This document shows, in pieces, positions 44,578-55,784 of a stretch of 64,000 nt of DNA. Position numbers and translations under genes: made by a program. The stretch comes from Proteromonas lacertae (lineage: Eukaryota > Sar > Bigyra > Opalinata > Proteromonadidae). The first letter of the stretch is position 1. Each line of letters begins with the position of its first letter. The stretch spans positions 94,671 through 158,670 of the forward strand of contig NGBS01000593.1 of NCBI GenBank assembly GCA_002245135.1, given 5' to 3'. Below the pieces are notes generated by a model. It had not been told where the DNA came from and made no database searches. It was given only the letters and a program-made list of their open reading frames with translations.

Positions 44578-47500
44578 TTATACAGATATATATTCTTCAA
44601 TATCTTCTTCTTCTTCCTCATCAGAATTGGCTTTCAAAGTCATCTCAAGTAAACTGTATAACTTCTCAAATTTAGCTTTCTTTGTCTTAATCTGTTTAGT
44701 CTTATTGATATATTGTTTCTTGAAATCTTCAGATAATCTCTTAACTTTTTCACTTGAAGTTAATTTCAATTCGTTCAACTCCTCTAATTGTTTTTTATAA
44801 CTCTCAGTAATTGCCTCATACTCATAAGCAACATTTGATACAGCTTTCATCTTTAATTTCAACTCTTTTTTATACTTATTCTTTACTTCGTTTACTTCAT
44901 TCATTATTTTCTTCATGTTTTTCATAACCTCTTGATATTGTCCTTCATAAGAATTTAAACTAATAAATAAATAAATAATTAAAATTATATACTTTTCAGC
45001 TTTCATATTAAGCATATTTATAATCTTCTCACATTCCCTATTAAATTGTTGAGTTAATGATTGTTTAATGGTTTGTATTGACTTTTTCTTCTTCTTATCT
45101 TCTTTCATCATTATTTCACTTAATAGTTTGTTCATTATTGAATAATCTTCATCATCATCATCATTATCATTTTCATCATTATCATATTCTAAACCTTCAT
45201 TTTTTCTCTTCATTCTTTTATTATTATTAGCGTTTCTACCTCTTGTTGTTGTTGTAGTTGTTGGAAATCTTCTTTTCATTGACATTTCTTTTTCTTCTTC
45301 CTCTTCTTCATCATTCTCTTTTAATTCAGCTGTTTTTCTTGGCTTGAGGTTTCTTCTTTTAGAATTTATTGGTTTCTTGGTACTTGGACTATCATTACAA
45401 TCAGAATCTATCAATTTTCTATTCAATAATAATATTAATTTAAATATACTCTAATTCAGATAATGGAGTGATTTTGTGATGATTATTACTGATAATATTG
45501 GCAGTAATAGGCTTCTTGAATTGATTTTTATCATTATCATCATCTACAAGTGGTGAAATACATTCTTCTTCATTATCTTTCTTATTTCCATTAATATTTC
45601 TTTTCATTGGTTGTTTCTTATTGTTCTTTACTCTCTTTGGTGATTCATAATCATCACTATCATCATCGTCTATTACTACTTCATCTTCATCATCTGATAA
45701 TAATAATGAAAAGTTCTTTTTGGCTTGAGATGCTGGAATTAATGGAGTTGGTCTTAGAATAATTATATATAATGAATATACTTTGGTTTAGGTTTAACTG
45801 GAGATTCATTATTGCTTTCATTTTCTTTATTCCTATTGAAATCATAACAACGTTTAATTAATACATCTTTCTAGTTTCAATCTTTGATAATTCAATGAAT
45901 GTTTTCTTAGTGAGTTTCTCTTTTAACTTTCTCTTTCGATCATTCTCTTGATTTACTCTTCTAGCAGTTGTTCTCTTTGTAGTTTGAACCTTTTCTTCTT
46001 CTTCTCTTTGTGACTTTTTCTTTAATTTGTAATCATTCTTTGGAGTATATAATTTTCTTGTTTTCCTACTGTAATAAAATTAAAATGAAATGTATAAAAC
46101 CTTTTAATATCTGCTTTCTTGGGTGAAGTAGGAAAATTAAATTGATAATCTGTTTTGGGTTTTTCACTATAATAATATTATTATATAAAATAATATAAAT
46201 ACATTATTTCTTCATCTTTTTCAGTCTCATTTCCATTATCGAATATATCATCCATTATTTCCTTGAACTTCTTTTCATCATCTTTTTCATTATTATTATT
46301 ATTATTGATTGGACTATCCAATATTAATCTCTTTGGTGAATCTATCTTTGTACTATTTGTAATATTTAATCTTCTAAATTTGGGTGATTCTACTAAAATA
46401 TTAGGTTCAGGAGTTGCATATTCATTATTATTTTGAATTGGTAATGTAACAGCAGTAGATGATGATGAAGATGATGGAGGTGGAGTTTGAGGTAATTGTG
46501 AATCAGGAATAACAAGTAAATCATCATTCTCTTTTACTTTTACTTCTTCTTTTCCTTTATTGTTTATAGTAATATGTAATTTTGGTACTACACTACTCTT
46601 TGTATATTTCATTGATTTATCTGGAGATATTTCACCTTCATTATTACTTCTACTCTCTAATAATGGCAATTCAGTTTCTTCTATTGTAGATGGAACTACA
46701 TTGATCATTTTAACACTAATCTTTTGAGATAATACAGTTTTCACTTTGCTGAATATCTCTTTATCAGGAACTATATACATATAATAATGAATAAATAATA
46801 TACACTCAAATCTAACACAGAAGCTGCTACTCTTATCATTCTTTGATCTATTATACAAGCTTTCATATATGATATTGTTTGCAGGAATGACTTGATTCTT
46901 TACTGTGATTCTGAGAGAGTTGGCTCTTTCAATACATTCCACTCGATTAACATTCTTGTAAGATAATGACAATATACCAATACTGGCTGTCATCTCATCA
47001 TCATATACAAAACAAGTAACAGAGTCTTTGCCTAAATCTAACCAATTCACAGTACCTATTAAGTACTCATCGGATTTTGTGACAACATGAACTGTATGAA
47101 GAATTACACTGACAATTTTGGATTTTCTATAGTTATAAAAATAGATTATAATTAATATATACTTTTTGTTCACTCTATTCAATAGAATTCTGGATTCTTC
47201 TCTAAATGAGGATGGTTCTATCTTTTTCAAATTCTTTACAACCTAAATAGATGTGAGATAATGATAATTTGGTACATTTTCATCCTGTATCTCGTTGATT
47301 ATGGTATTAACCTTGCTTTGATATCTCTCATAATCTGAATGGATAAACAATCTGTAAATTATCTCTAAACATGAACATTGTAATGGAAAATCTAAAATAT
47401 AATCATAATACACATACCAGTATAATTCAACAAATTTCTCGCGATTTCTTTGAATTGAATCACTGTAGAGTACTTTTTAAAAATATTCTCAAGACTTCCA

Positions 47501-48092
47501 TCTATGAATATAGAAAGACATGTGATAATCTCTCTTTTAACCTCAATATCCTATATAGCTGATAATATTTTATTCATACTTCTTCTTTAGTACAATCTCT
47601 TGCTATAGTATCTAAAAACTGAGCAGCTATTAAGTCTCTTAACTCATCTTTGTTATGTTTGAAGGCAGAATCCTCTTCTTCACAGTCAATCTATTAATTT
47701 ATACTACTATAAACATACTATTTCTGTAATTGAGATAAAAAAGTCTATCTTTTGGCTCTTTTCGAAATTTTCGTTCAATCTTAGAGCTGAATAAATCTAC
47801 AAATATTAAACATTTTTATATAGCTTATACATCATAAAGAATCTTTATAATATCATTCTTTACCAAAAATTGAACATTAGATTGTTCTGAGACAATTGAA
47901 ACAATTATTTTCACAACACACATCATCACGCAAATGTCTCCATTACTAATAGACTGCTTAGAAACTGAAAATAATGACTCCTTAGCTTTTTCATCTACTA
48001 TCAACTTATTTTCTTCTTCGTTCAGGGTTTTTACAGTTTCAAGCATCTTATCTGATGGAAAGGAAAGTATTTTAGAGATGGATAATTCCATT
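44578..48092 (-). CDS. SYCP2-like meiotic chromosome axis protein
   Basis: A gene of about 13 or more exons starting MELSISKILSFPSDKM at 48092; joins keep frame down to the stop at 44578 (roughly 1,030 residues). Part 1 (48092-47200) is helical and armadillo-like (VMMCVVKIIVSIVSE, LECIIYRLF-type helices). Part 2 (about 47150-46700) is a PH-like sheet: TVNWLDLGKDSVTCFVYDD, LRITVKNQVIP, VRFEVPDKEIFSKVKTVLSQ. This order of ARM-like then Spt16M/PH-like domains, a long Ser/Lys/Asp-rich disordered middle with SP and PK motifs, and a terminal coiled coil (YEGQYQEVMKNMKKIMNEV) is the layout of SYCP2/Red1-type axis proteins. They assemble chromosome axes in meiosis and bind HORMA proteins. If right, the organism has a sexual cycle. 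It shows high sequence divergence, so the call is by architecture. Confidence 0.65.
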
Positions 48093-48221
48093 TAAAGGAG
48101 TTTTTAAATGAAGCAAATTTGAATCCTTTAAAATCGCGCCAAAGTATTTTTTGCATTTTTGAAAAGATTACATACTTATATACACCTTATTAAATAATAA
48201 ACATAATTAAAATTACTCTAT

Positions 48222-49063
48222 TTACCATTTCTTTGTAAAAGCTGAAGTTAACTTTACTCCAATATTTCTAACCATCCTATCTGATATAAAATTATCATTT
48301 CTTTGAGCTTGATGTTGTGGACATGACACTGCACGTGGTATTGGTTGCTGCGGTTGATAATTTTGCACAGGTGCTTGAGGATTCATATAAACTACATTTC
48401 CATTGGGTGGAGGAGGATGTGGCTGTAGTGGTGGTTGTATATTTGTTCCATATGGTTGTTGAACGTATATCATTGGTTGCTGTTGTTGTTGAGGAATAGG
48501 TTGTTGGGATGGTATATAATTAGGAGGATAATAAGGATTTGGTGGAGTAGAAACATTGGAAGAAGGGAAATAAGGATTTGATTGCACTGGATGTGGATTA
48601 GAAGGATGGTAATTCATTGAAATAGGCTGAGGATTTGGATTAGGGTACATACCATTCATTTGTGGTTGTACATATATAATTTGTGGATTAATAGTAGTTG
48701 GAGCTGTTGTGTTTGTGTTTAAAATATCCGGTGATGGAGTAGAATAGGAAATAGAGGAAGATCTATTATTTCTATATAGATTATTATTCAATTCAGATAG
48801 AGACAATGCCTCTTGCTTCATTTGCGATTTTACAATGTCATTTTCCTATACTATCATAGTAATTGTAATACTCTCATAAATTCTACAGAATCATCATGAA
48901 AATTTGTAACCTTAATAACATATAATATAAAAAAAAGTATACATCTTCACATGGAGGAGTTGGTGGTAGATTTGAATATTTTGGATTTATAGTTATATGT
49001 ATTTTCTATATTTAATTAATATATCCTTAATACGTTTTTCACAACCATTATATTATGTTGCAT
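48222..49063 (-). CDS. Pro/Gln/Asn-rich protein
   Basis: Four exons (49063-49034, 49005-48943, 48910-48872, 48845-48222; introns 28, 32 and 26 nt, one ending AAG) give 251 residues. The middle is a Pro/Asn/Gln/Tyr-rich disordered region with repeated NP, YP, PQQ and poly-Q motifs (for example NPYYPPNYIPSQQPIPQQQ). The end is a short conserved-looking basic patch (DRMVRNIGVKLTSAFTKKW). There is no signal peptide or membrane helix. Such composition is typical of RNA-granule, endocytic-adaptor or transcription proteins. I do not recognise the family. The start at 49063 (MQHNIMVVKN) is chosen because all three joins then stay in frame. Confidence 0.65.
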
Positions 49064-49486
49064 CTTTCTTACTTGAAAAAATGAGAACTGAAACGACTAT
49101 AAATTTTGAAATATAGTATTTTTAGTTGCATTATATTAATTAACATCACATTAAGTGGATATGCTGTGTAATGCAAGTATCATATGGTAAATATTTCATA
49201 ATATGATTTGTTTCTTATTAAAATTAGAGTTTAAATAGAAAGCAAAGTTGCTATGATTTTGATTAGCGCTTACACTATTTAAAACAAACAACAACTTCTG
49301 AAAGTTTTTATAATGAATGAATTATTGAAATTGTAAAAATCCAACTGTATTCAAATATTCGGTTCTATTATGTAGGTTGAATGTGTTAAATTTGGTTTTT
49401 TAAAGCGTTTTTCAATCGAAATAAATTAAAATAAGTCAAGCTTAATCAAGCCTAGATTTATTTTGATTAATAGTTTCTTACATAGT
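49064..49486. other. Intergenic region with promoter of kinase copy 2
   Basis: AT-rich. The stretch from about 49350 resembles the upstream region of copy 1 at 6.53 kb. No gene is seen. Confidence 0.4.
49446..49452 (+). promoter_or_regulatory. TCAAGCC upstream motif
   Basis: TCAAGCC lies 35 nt before the ATG at 49487, within a partly duplicated promoter (compare 6616-6622). A second, weaker GTCAAGCTT sits ten bases upstream. A promoter function is inferred from recurrence. Confidence 0.35.
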
Positions 49487-50295
49487 ATGGATAAATCATT
49501 GAGTTATGATTTTTTGGAATATATAAAACAAGATTATGAAGTATGAATTTATAAATATACTTAAACAGGTGCTTGAGTGTCTGAAAGATGAAAGTAAGAT
49601 ATATCGGTATAAGAAAATGTGCAAACTCTATAAGACATATGTACATAGAAAAGGTTATTGTCATGGAAATATTGATTATTCAAATATATTTGCTGAAGAA
49701 AAACACTTCATTTTATCAGATTATTGTTTATATCTATTAGAAGAAGAAGCAGAAAGAAAGAAAAAAGAAGATAATAAAATTGATAATAAAGTAATAAAAA
49801 AAAGAGATATGACGAAGAAGAACATGGTGATGATGAAAAACCATTGAAAAATGTAAGTTGATTAGATTTATATATGAAAATTTTTGTAAGATTTATGGAG
49901 ATGTAGATGATGTAGATGATTATTTTGGTAAACATAATAAGCCAGGAAAGAAGGATGATATTTCTACAATACTACAGAAAATTGAAGGTATTATACTAAT
50001 AGAATGTAATTAATAGATGCTAAAGAAAAAGTATTTGATTATTATAATGACAAATATGAATGTCAATCTCCAACAAGTATTATTTGAGTTATTATTTTTA
50101 GGTTATTTCTATGAGGTTGATGGTTATAGATATTCTGAAGAAGAAAAAAACGATGAAATATATGAAGGTAAATGTAAAATATTATTGTTGAATAAAAAAA
50201 TAGAAAAATTAAAAGAAGAGAATGAGATGTTGAAAAGAAGATATGGAGAGGATATAAACATGGATAAGAAAAAGAAAAGAAAGAAATTATTATAA
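49487..50295 (+). pseudogene. Degenerate protein kinase, copy 2 (internally deleted and frame-broken)
   Basis: Copy of the gene at 6668-7906. Exon 49487-49540 (MDKSLSYDFLEYIKQDYE) and a 28-nt intron match copy 1. Roughly 60 codons of the N-lobe region are then missing before KGYCHGNIDYSNIFAEE. The acidic insert shifts frame near 49800 (A-run), and again near 49845 before FIYENFCKIYGDVDDVDDYF. The tail, in contrast, is intact here: introns of 29 and 25 nt remove the stops, and the exons read QKIE-DAKEKVFDYYNDKYEC...YFYEVDGYRYSEEE through to KRKKLL at 50295. It therefore cannot encode the full protein unless the frame breaks are sequence errors. It directly precedes another kinase-like gene at 50444. 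Confidence 0.68.
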
Positions 50296-50443
50296 ATATT
50301 CTTTCATTTATCTGATTGTATTTCTATTGTTTTGAAATATGTTACATTTATAGCAATATTTTCTAATAACCTAAATTCTTTATTTTTCTTTCATTTTTAT
50401 ATTCAAAAATTCTTAAAACGAATAAATATTTTGGAACAGAAAA

Positions 50444-53400
50444 ATGATGAATTTAGATGAGATATTTCATTCATTACCTTCTGATGCTAAAGTATATCCA
50501 TACAATTATTTTTATAGATAAAAGAAAGAATAGAGAAAGATAATAATGAAGTAGATTTAGTAATACAGCATAAAAATGATATAAGAACGTTCAAAATGGT
50601 AAACATTACTGGAGTAAAAGACAAGAAGAGATTAAAATTCTCTGAGAACAACATTTTGTTTTCAGAGTGTTATATTTCTTTCATTTATCCTTACCAAATG
50701 TCTCAGTTGTATAATGGTGATGGACTTATGATAATATCACGAAAATATTACTGTAGAGACTTAAAAGATATAATAAACAGTAAATCCTTATCAAGAAGTT
50801 GTGTTTGTGATGTAACATGTAGTTTATGCAATATTATAATGATTATAAGTGAATATGATATAATAGTTGGTAATTTGAAGAGTAGTAACATAGTATATGA
50901 AGAAAAAGGTAATGAAATGAAGTTATGTGATTTGTTCTTGAATGGAGTGAGAAAAGAAGATGAAATGAAAGTGTATGATGTTTGCTTTAAAAGTCCAGAA
51001 GAGTTAAATGGATTAGAATGTAATGATAAAAGTGTAATTTGGTTAATTGGTTGTATTATGTATGAGATGATAAACAAGAAATTACCATTTAATGAAAATG
51101 ATAATGTGAATAAAGCAAAAGAGAATATTCTTAGATCTAAATACAGTTTTAATGAAGAATGTGATGATGAAATGAAAGAAATGATTGATAGAATATTGAA
51201 AGTGAAGAGTGAAGATAGAATAAGTTTAAAAGAGTTGAAGAAAGAAATGATAAAAATGAGTGAATTATTGAGAGATGAAGAAAATCATTTAATGATATGT
51301 CTAGAAAGAAAAGAAATATTATATAAAAATGATTATATGATTGAAGTATCAACATTTATTATTCAATCAGAGTATTATCTCCATAATAATAAATATGAAA
51401 CAATTAGAGATAAAATGATAGAATCTTACAACAAACAACCTAATGAAAGAACATTAGCAATTTTATTGATTATGAAATTATACAAAGAAGATTTTTATCA
51501 TCATGTAATAAAAGAAAAACTAAAATATCAAATACATCACCAATGTGAAGAAGGAAAAGAATGTTGTTTAGATGAAATGATATGCAATATATATATTGAT
51601 TATTGTAATAAAGAAATAATCGACATTTATTCGAGTTGTATATGCTTTTGTGAAGTAGGAATTAATTATTTATTTAGAATATTTAAATTAATTAATCCCT
51701 CACAAATCAGGTTTTGTATAGTTTCATTCGTATATTTATTTAGGCAATGCTTGTGCCTCAGTACATTATCAGTCATTATTTGGATCATTATTTTCTAAAT
51801 TATCAAATTTACAAGAATTATATTTATCATATTGTAATTTTAACTTTTATTTTATTGAATCGTTCGTTCAATTAATTCCATATATGAAATTAAGGCATAT
51901 AGATTTTCATAGTATTTAATAATCTATATTTTTTTGTTATAGGTAATCCAATTTGTCCAAAAGGGTTCAGATTGTTATTACCATATTTAAACTTATTAAT
52001 CAACAAAGATAATGAATTGGATTTGAGATTAATGAATTTGAATGATGAATCAATGATATTATTATCAGAAGAATTATATAAATATTCAAATGTTCAGATA
52101 ATAGATATAAGAGACAATAAAAATATTCATTCAAAAGGATTAAAAACATTGTTTCCCAAAATCCTATCTGTATTATTTTATTATGACTTCAACAAGAGTA
52201 AAGAGTTGCTTATTGATAATGATATTCCAGAATTATTCAAAACTAATAGTTGTAATTATAATTTAAGTTTTAGCAGTTGTGAAATTGATGATGATTTTTT
52301 CAAATCATTCATATCATTAAGATTAAATGAATTAAGAAAAATATGCAGATTAGATTTGAGTAGTACAATTAATCTATTTGTTATTTTATAGACAATAAAC
52401 TAACATACAAAAGCATAGAATTGCTAATTAGAAATTTATCATCATTTGCAAATCTTAAATATCTTGAATTGTATGGAAATGAAATAGGAGATGAAGGAAT
52501 GAGAATGTTATCTCCATATATCGAGTATCTACAGTGGTTTAATGAACTTGATGATGATAAGCTTGATGAGATTATCTTATATAATTGTTTCAGTATAGTT
52601 ATTATTATGAAGTATTGAATAGAAATGGGATTATCTTTGATTGGACTGAAATATTTATTAGATGGGTTAAAAAATATTGATGACAGGATTTGGATTTATA
52701 TTCATGATAACTATATCAATTCAAGCGGTATAGAGTATTTGATGAATTATATAAAAGATAATACTAATATAGAAAAGTTGATCATATATAGTATACTTCA
52801 TTTTTGAATCACAATAGATAATGCAATAGGTAATGATGGGTTTAAATTGCTAATAGATAATTGGAAAATGTTTAATGAAGATGCTGTCATTGATATGAGG
52901 AATATTTTAATAGATGATGAAAGTGTAATGTTATTAGCAAATACAGTAGATTCAATAAAAGAATGAGAACTGTTGATTTAAGCGGAAATAATATCAGAAT
53001 GAATGGATTAAAATCAATTTGTTCAAAATCATTAGAAAATGATAATTATCCATTTATAAAAATGAACTGTTCATCATGGACATATGAAGAATTGGAGTAT
53101 TATTTGGATTATTGTATTAAAAAGAAGAGGAAAGATTGTTATGATTTATCAAGTATATATCTATGTTTATAATGAAATAGATTTAAATATCAATGATTCA
53201 CATATTTCATTAATTAATCAGATTGATTTTTATAAATTTGATTTATCCAATAATAGAATCACTTCAAAAGGATTAAAAGAATTAACTGATTCATTACCAA
53301 AAGATGTAAGGTATATATCAATATTTGATAATCCAATTGGAGATGAAGGAATAGAGATAGTATGTAAACATTTAAAAATATTTGTTGATTATCCTCCATT

Positions 53401-53707
53401 TCTAAATATATCAAGTATTTAATATATTATAATGTAATTTATTTGAATAGATGTTGGAATGAGTGAAAGAGGATTAAAAATGTTAATAGAAAGAATAATG
53501 GATTATAAATATTTAAAAGTAATAAATCTATCAGGAAATGAATTACAAGAAAAAGAGTTGAGATTAATGATACAAAACAAAGAAGTGTTTGATTATTTAG
53601 ATGAATTATCAATAACTGTTAATGAAAAAATAGAAAAATCAGTATTAAAATCATTTTTAGAAACATTTTCATCAGTTAGAACAATCAAATTGAATGGATA
53701 TTCATAA
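50444..53707 (+). CDS. Pseudokinase fused to ribonuclease-inhibitor-type leucine-rich repeats
   Basis: Nine exons, with introns at 50492-50517, 51716-51743, 51912-51942, 52363-52391, 52593-52622, 52791-52816, 53153-53180 and 53415-53450 (26-36 nt). The first exon reads MMNLDEIFHSLPSDAK. The kinase-like region keeps the C-lobe shape (YYCRDLKDII, VGNLKSSNIVYE, KSPEELNG, IWLIGCIMYEMINKKLPF), but HRD is VGN and DFG is C-D-L. A helical, TPR-like linker follows, then LRRs of the RNI kind with units such as LRHIDFHSNPICPKGFRLLL, LELYGNEIGDEGMRML and VINLSGNELQEKEL. One frame slip is needed near 52961 (before LSGNNIRMNGLKS). No signal peptide or membrane helix is seen. An intracellular sensor or scaffold is an inference. 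Confidence 0.68.
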
Positions 53708-53773
53708 TAATTGATTCATAATTTACTTTTAATAATAACGAATATATTTTTGGAATAAAATTTAATAATTAAA

Positions 53774-54070
53774 ATGGAGTGGTTAGTTCTAATTTTACCA
53801 CTGCTTTATTTATTAATTATAGTTGTTTTCATGGTATTCGTGCCAATGTATCAAACTGGGACAGTATATTTTATATAATTTAATAAATAGTTATGGCCAA
53901 CTCTTTATGAATGGAAGAATACTTCATTGTGCATCATTTTTTCATTTATTGGATTTATTCTAATGTATTGCTATTTTGAATTCTCATTTATCAATTCATC
54001 AGTGTTCTTTTTGTTATTTATCTTCTTATCAGTTTATTTAATACCTAATAAGCGTATAAAGATAAAATAA
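53774..54070 (+). CDS. Small membrane protein (three hydrophobic segments)
   Basis: Exons 53774-53863 and 53891-54070, joined over a 27-nt intron, give 89 residues. Segments LVLILPLLYLLIIVVFMVFV, CIIFSFIGFILMYCYF and VFFLLFIFLSVYLI are strongly hydrophobic and separated by short polar loops (MYQTGTLWPTLYEWKN). The tail is basic (PNKRIKIK). No family is recognised. It is a tail-to-tail neighbour of the OST1 gene, with about 160 bp between them. Confidence 0.62.
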
Positions 54071-54227
54071 TAGTAATCATTTCTTGTCTTTTGACGTATT
54101 TGTTGAAAATATATGAATATAAACATAAATATAATTCCTATTTCTTTCATATTCTCATCCCTTCACAAAAAAACAACAATATTATATATTTGAAAATAAC
54201 TTCTTATCTTTATTATTTCAATTCTTT

Positions 54228-55612
54228 TTATGATAAATATCTGAAAATAGAAGCACATAAAAATATAGCAAAGAAGCTTCCAACAATCATTAATGGTTCT
54301 CTCCACATAGGTAATGTAAGTGTATAGGATATCTCAAATATTTGATCATAATCATCTACTACATTTTGTCTTTTAAATTGAATAACTGGTCTACCTTCAA
54401 ATGGAGAATCTAAATAAGTAAATCTCTTTTCATCTCCTTCCTTTTCAACACGATATTTAAAATTATATTTTATATCTTTTGCACCTTCAGGTAATATAAA
54501 TCTTACTATATAATCATCAACAGCTAAGTTACTCATTGCTGGTCCAAAATTAATAGCTAAAGTATGTCTACTACCTCTATAAGTAACATATTGTGATATT
54601 GGTAAATTATAACCAATATAAAACTCATTCTTCCAACCACCAAACATTGGAAATCTCATATCCAATTCAAAGCTTTGACTTTTACCTTCATATCTTAAAT
54701 GGGATGAACTTATATTGCCTATAACATCACGATAGTAGACATCAGTAGCTACACGAGGAATTTCACCATCTAAAGTAATCCAATCAGGTGAATCTGATGA
54801 TTTTTTCATATCATAATCTAATCGGGAAAATGGACCAACTAATTTAGCACCACTATGTTCAACGCTGTAGATTTCTTCAACGGCAATGTTTCCCCAGAGG
54901 GATACTTCTATTTCTTTTAATATTCTATTGGCTGTCATGAATGGAGAATTGTTTAAAAAATGGATTTTGATTGGTTCATAACTATTTGCATCTATATCTT
55001 CATATGGACCGTATTTGACTGTTTTCCCTTGAGTTTTAGATGCACCAACTTGTGTATATGTTTCAATAACGGATGTTCCGACTTTTACTGTTGTACTCTA
55101 TAAAGAGATTAATTATAATTTTTAAATTAATATACTTGTTTAGCGCATTTGTAAGGGATTGTTACATATGCTGAATCTCTATATACTACATATTGATTTT
55201 CACCTTGTTTTATTTCCTTAGGGTATGGTTGAAGTTGATGTAATAATTTACCTGACACTGTGATAGATAAAGAATTTTGATTCTCTGGGAGTTTAATAGA
55301 GAAATAATCAAAATCATCACTATATAATAGCATATAAAAATCAATATACTCTTTCATATCTGTTATTTTCACAACACTTAATTCACTTTTTTCAACTTTT
55401 GCAGTTACAATAGCAAGATTGGCTGAATGTACCTTTAATAGTTTAAAAACAAAGTGATCTTGTCCATCAGAAACCTCGATTGTATATACTGTGCTAAATT
55501 CTACAATATGTTCTGATGCATCAATTGTTCTTTTTACTTCTGTTACTGTGATTCCTTTAAAATCAACTGCAAGCAAACTTGTTACAAGTAATAAGAAAAT
55601 GAAGGTTTTCAT
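54228..55612 (-). CDS. OST1: Ribophorin I / OST1 subunit of oligosaccharyltransferase
   Basis: Exons 55612-55136 and 55097-54228 (38-nt intron) give 448 residues, near the yeast Ost1 length. It starts with a signal peptide (MKTFIFLLLVTSLLAVDF). Ribophorin I landmarks are WGNIAVEEIYSVEHSGAKL, FSRLDYD, RDVIGNISSS, EMRFPMFGGWKNEFYIGYN-like text (here DMRFPMFGGWKNEFYIGYN), and IYLPEGAKDI-like text (here RFILPEGAKDI). It ends with a single hydrophobic helix (LMIVGSFFAIFLCASIF) and a short cytosolic end. The subunit sits in the ER membrane and helps position substrates for N-glycosylation. Neighbouring ER genes on the other strand (PDI-D-like at 55785) share the intergenic promoter region. Confidence 0.95.
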
Positions 55613-55727
55613 CCTATCTTGCCTATAAAGAAATAAAATAAAATGTTAATATATAGAAAAAATCAAGAAGTAAAGCAAAAGATGCTTTATATATAGAGAA
55701 AAATAATAAAATTACTTTATGATTAAA

Positions 55728-55734
55728 TCAAGCC
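55728..55734 (+). promoter_or_regulatory. TCAAGCC upstream motif
   Basis: TCAAGCC lies 51 nt upstream of the ATG at 55785, with a related CGAGCC 15 nt downstream of it. Same heptamer as at 6616 and 49446. Confidence 0.35.
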
Positions 55735-55784
55735 TCAAATTGCATAATCGAGCCTATATTCATTTTTTCTTTTTTCTAAAGAAT

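Noticed and set aside
49021-49034. ATATCCTTAATAC on the plus strand resembling a U12 5' site joined to a branch site
   Set aside because: No plus-strand gene is present there; the minus strand carries a normal GTATTAAGG...ATAG intron.
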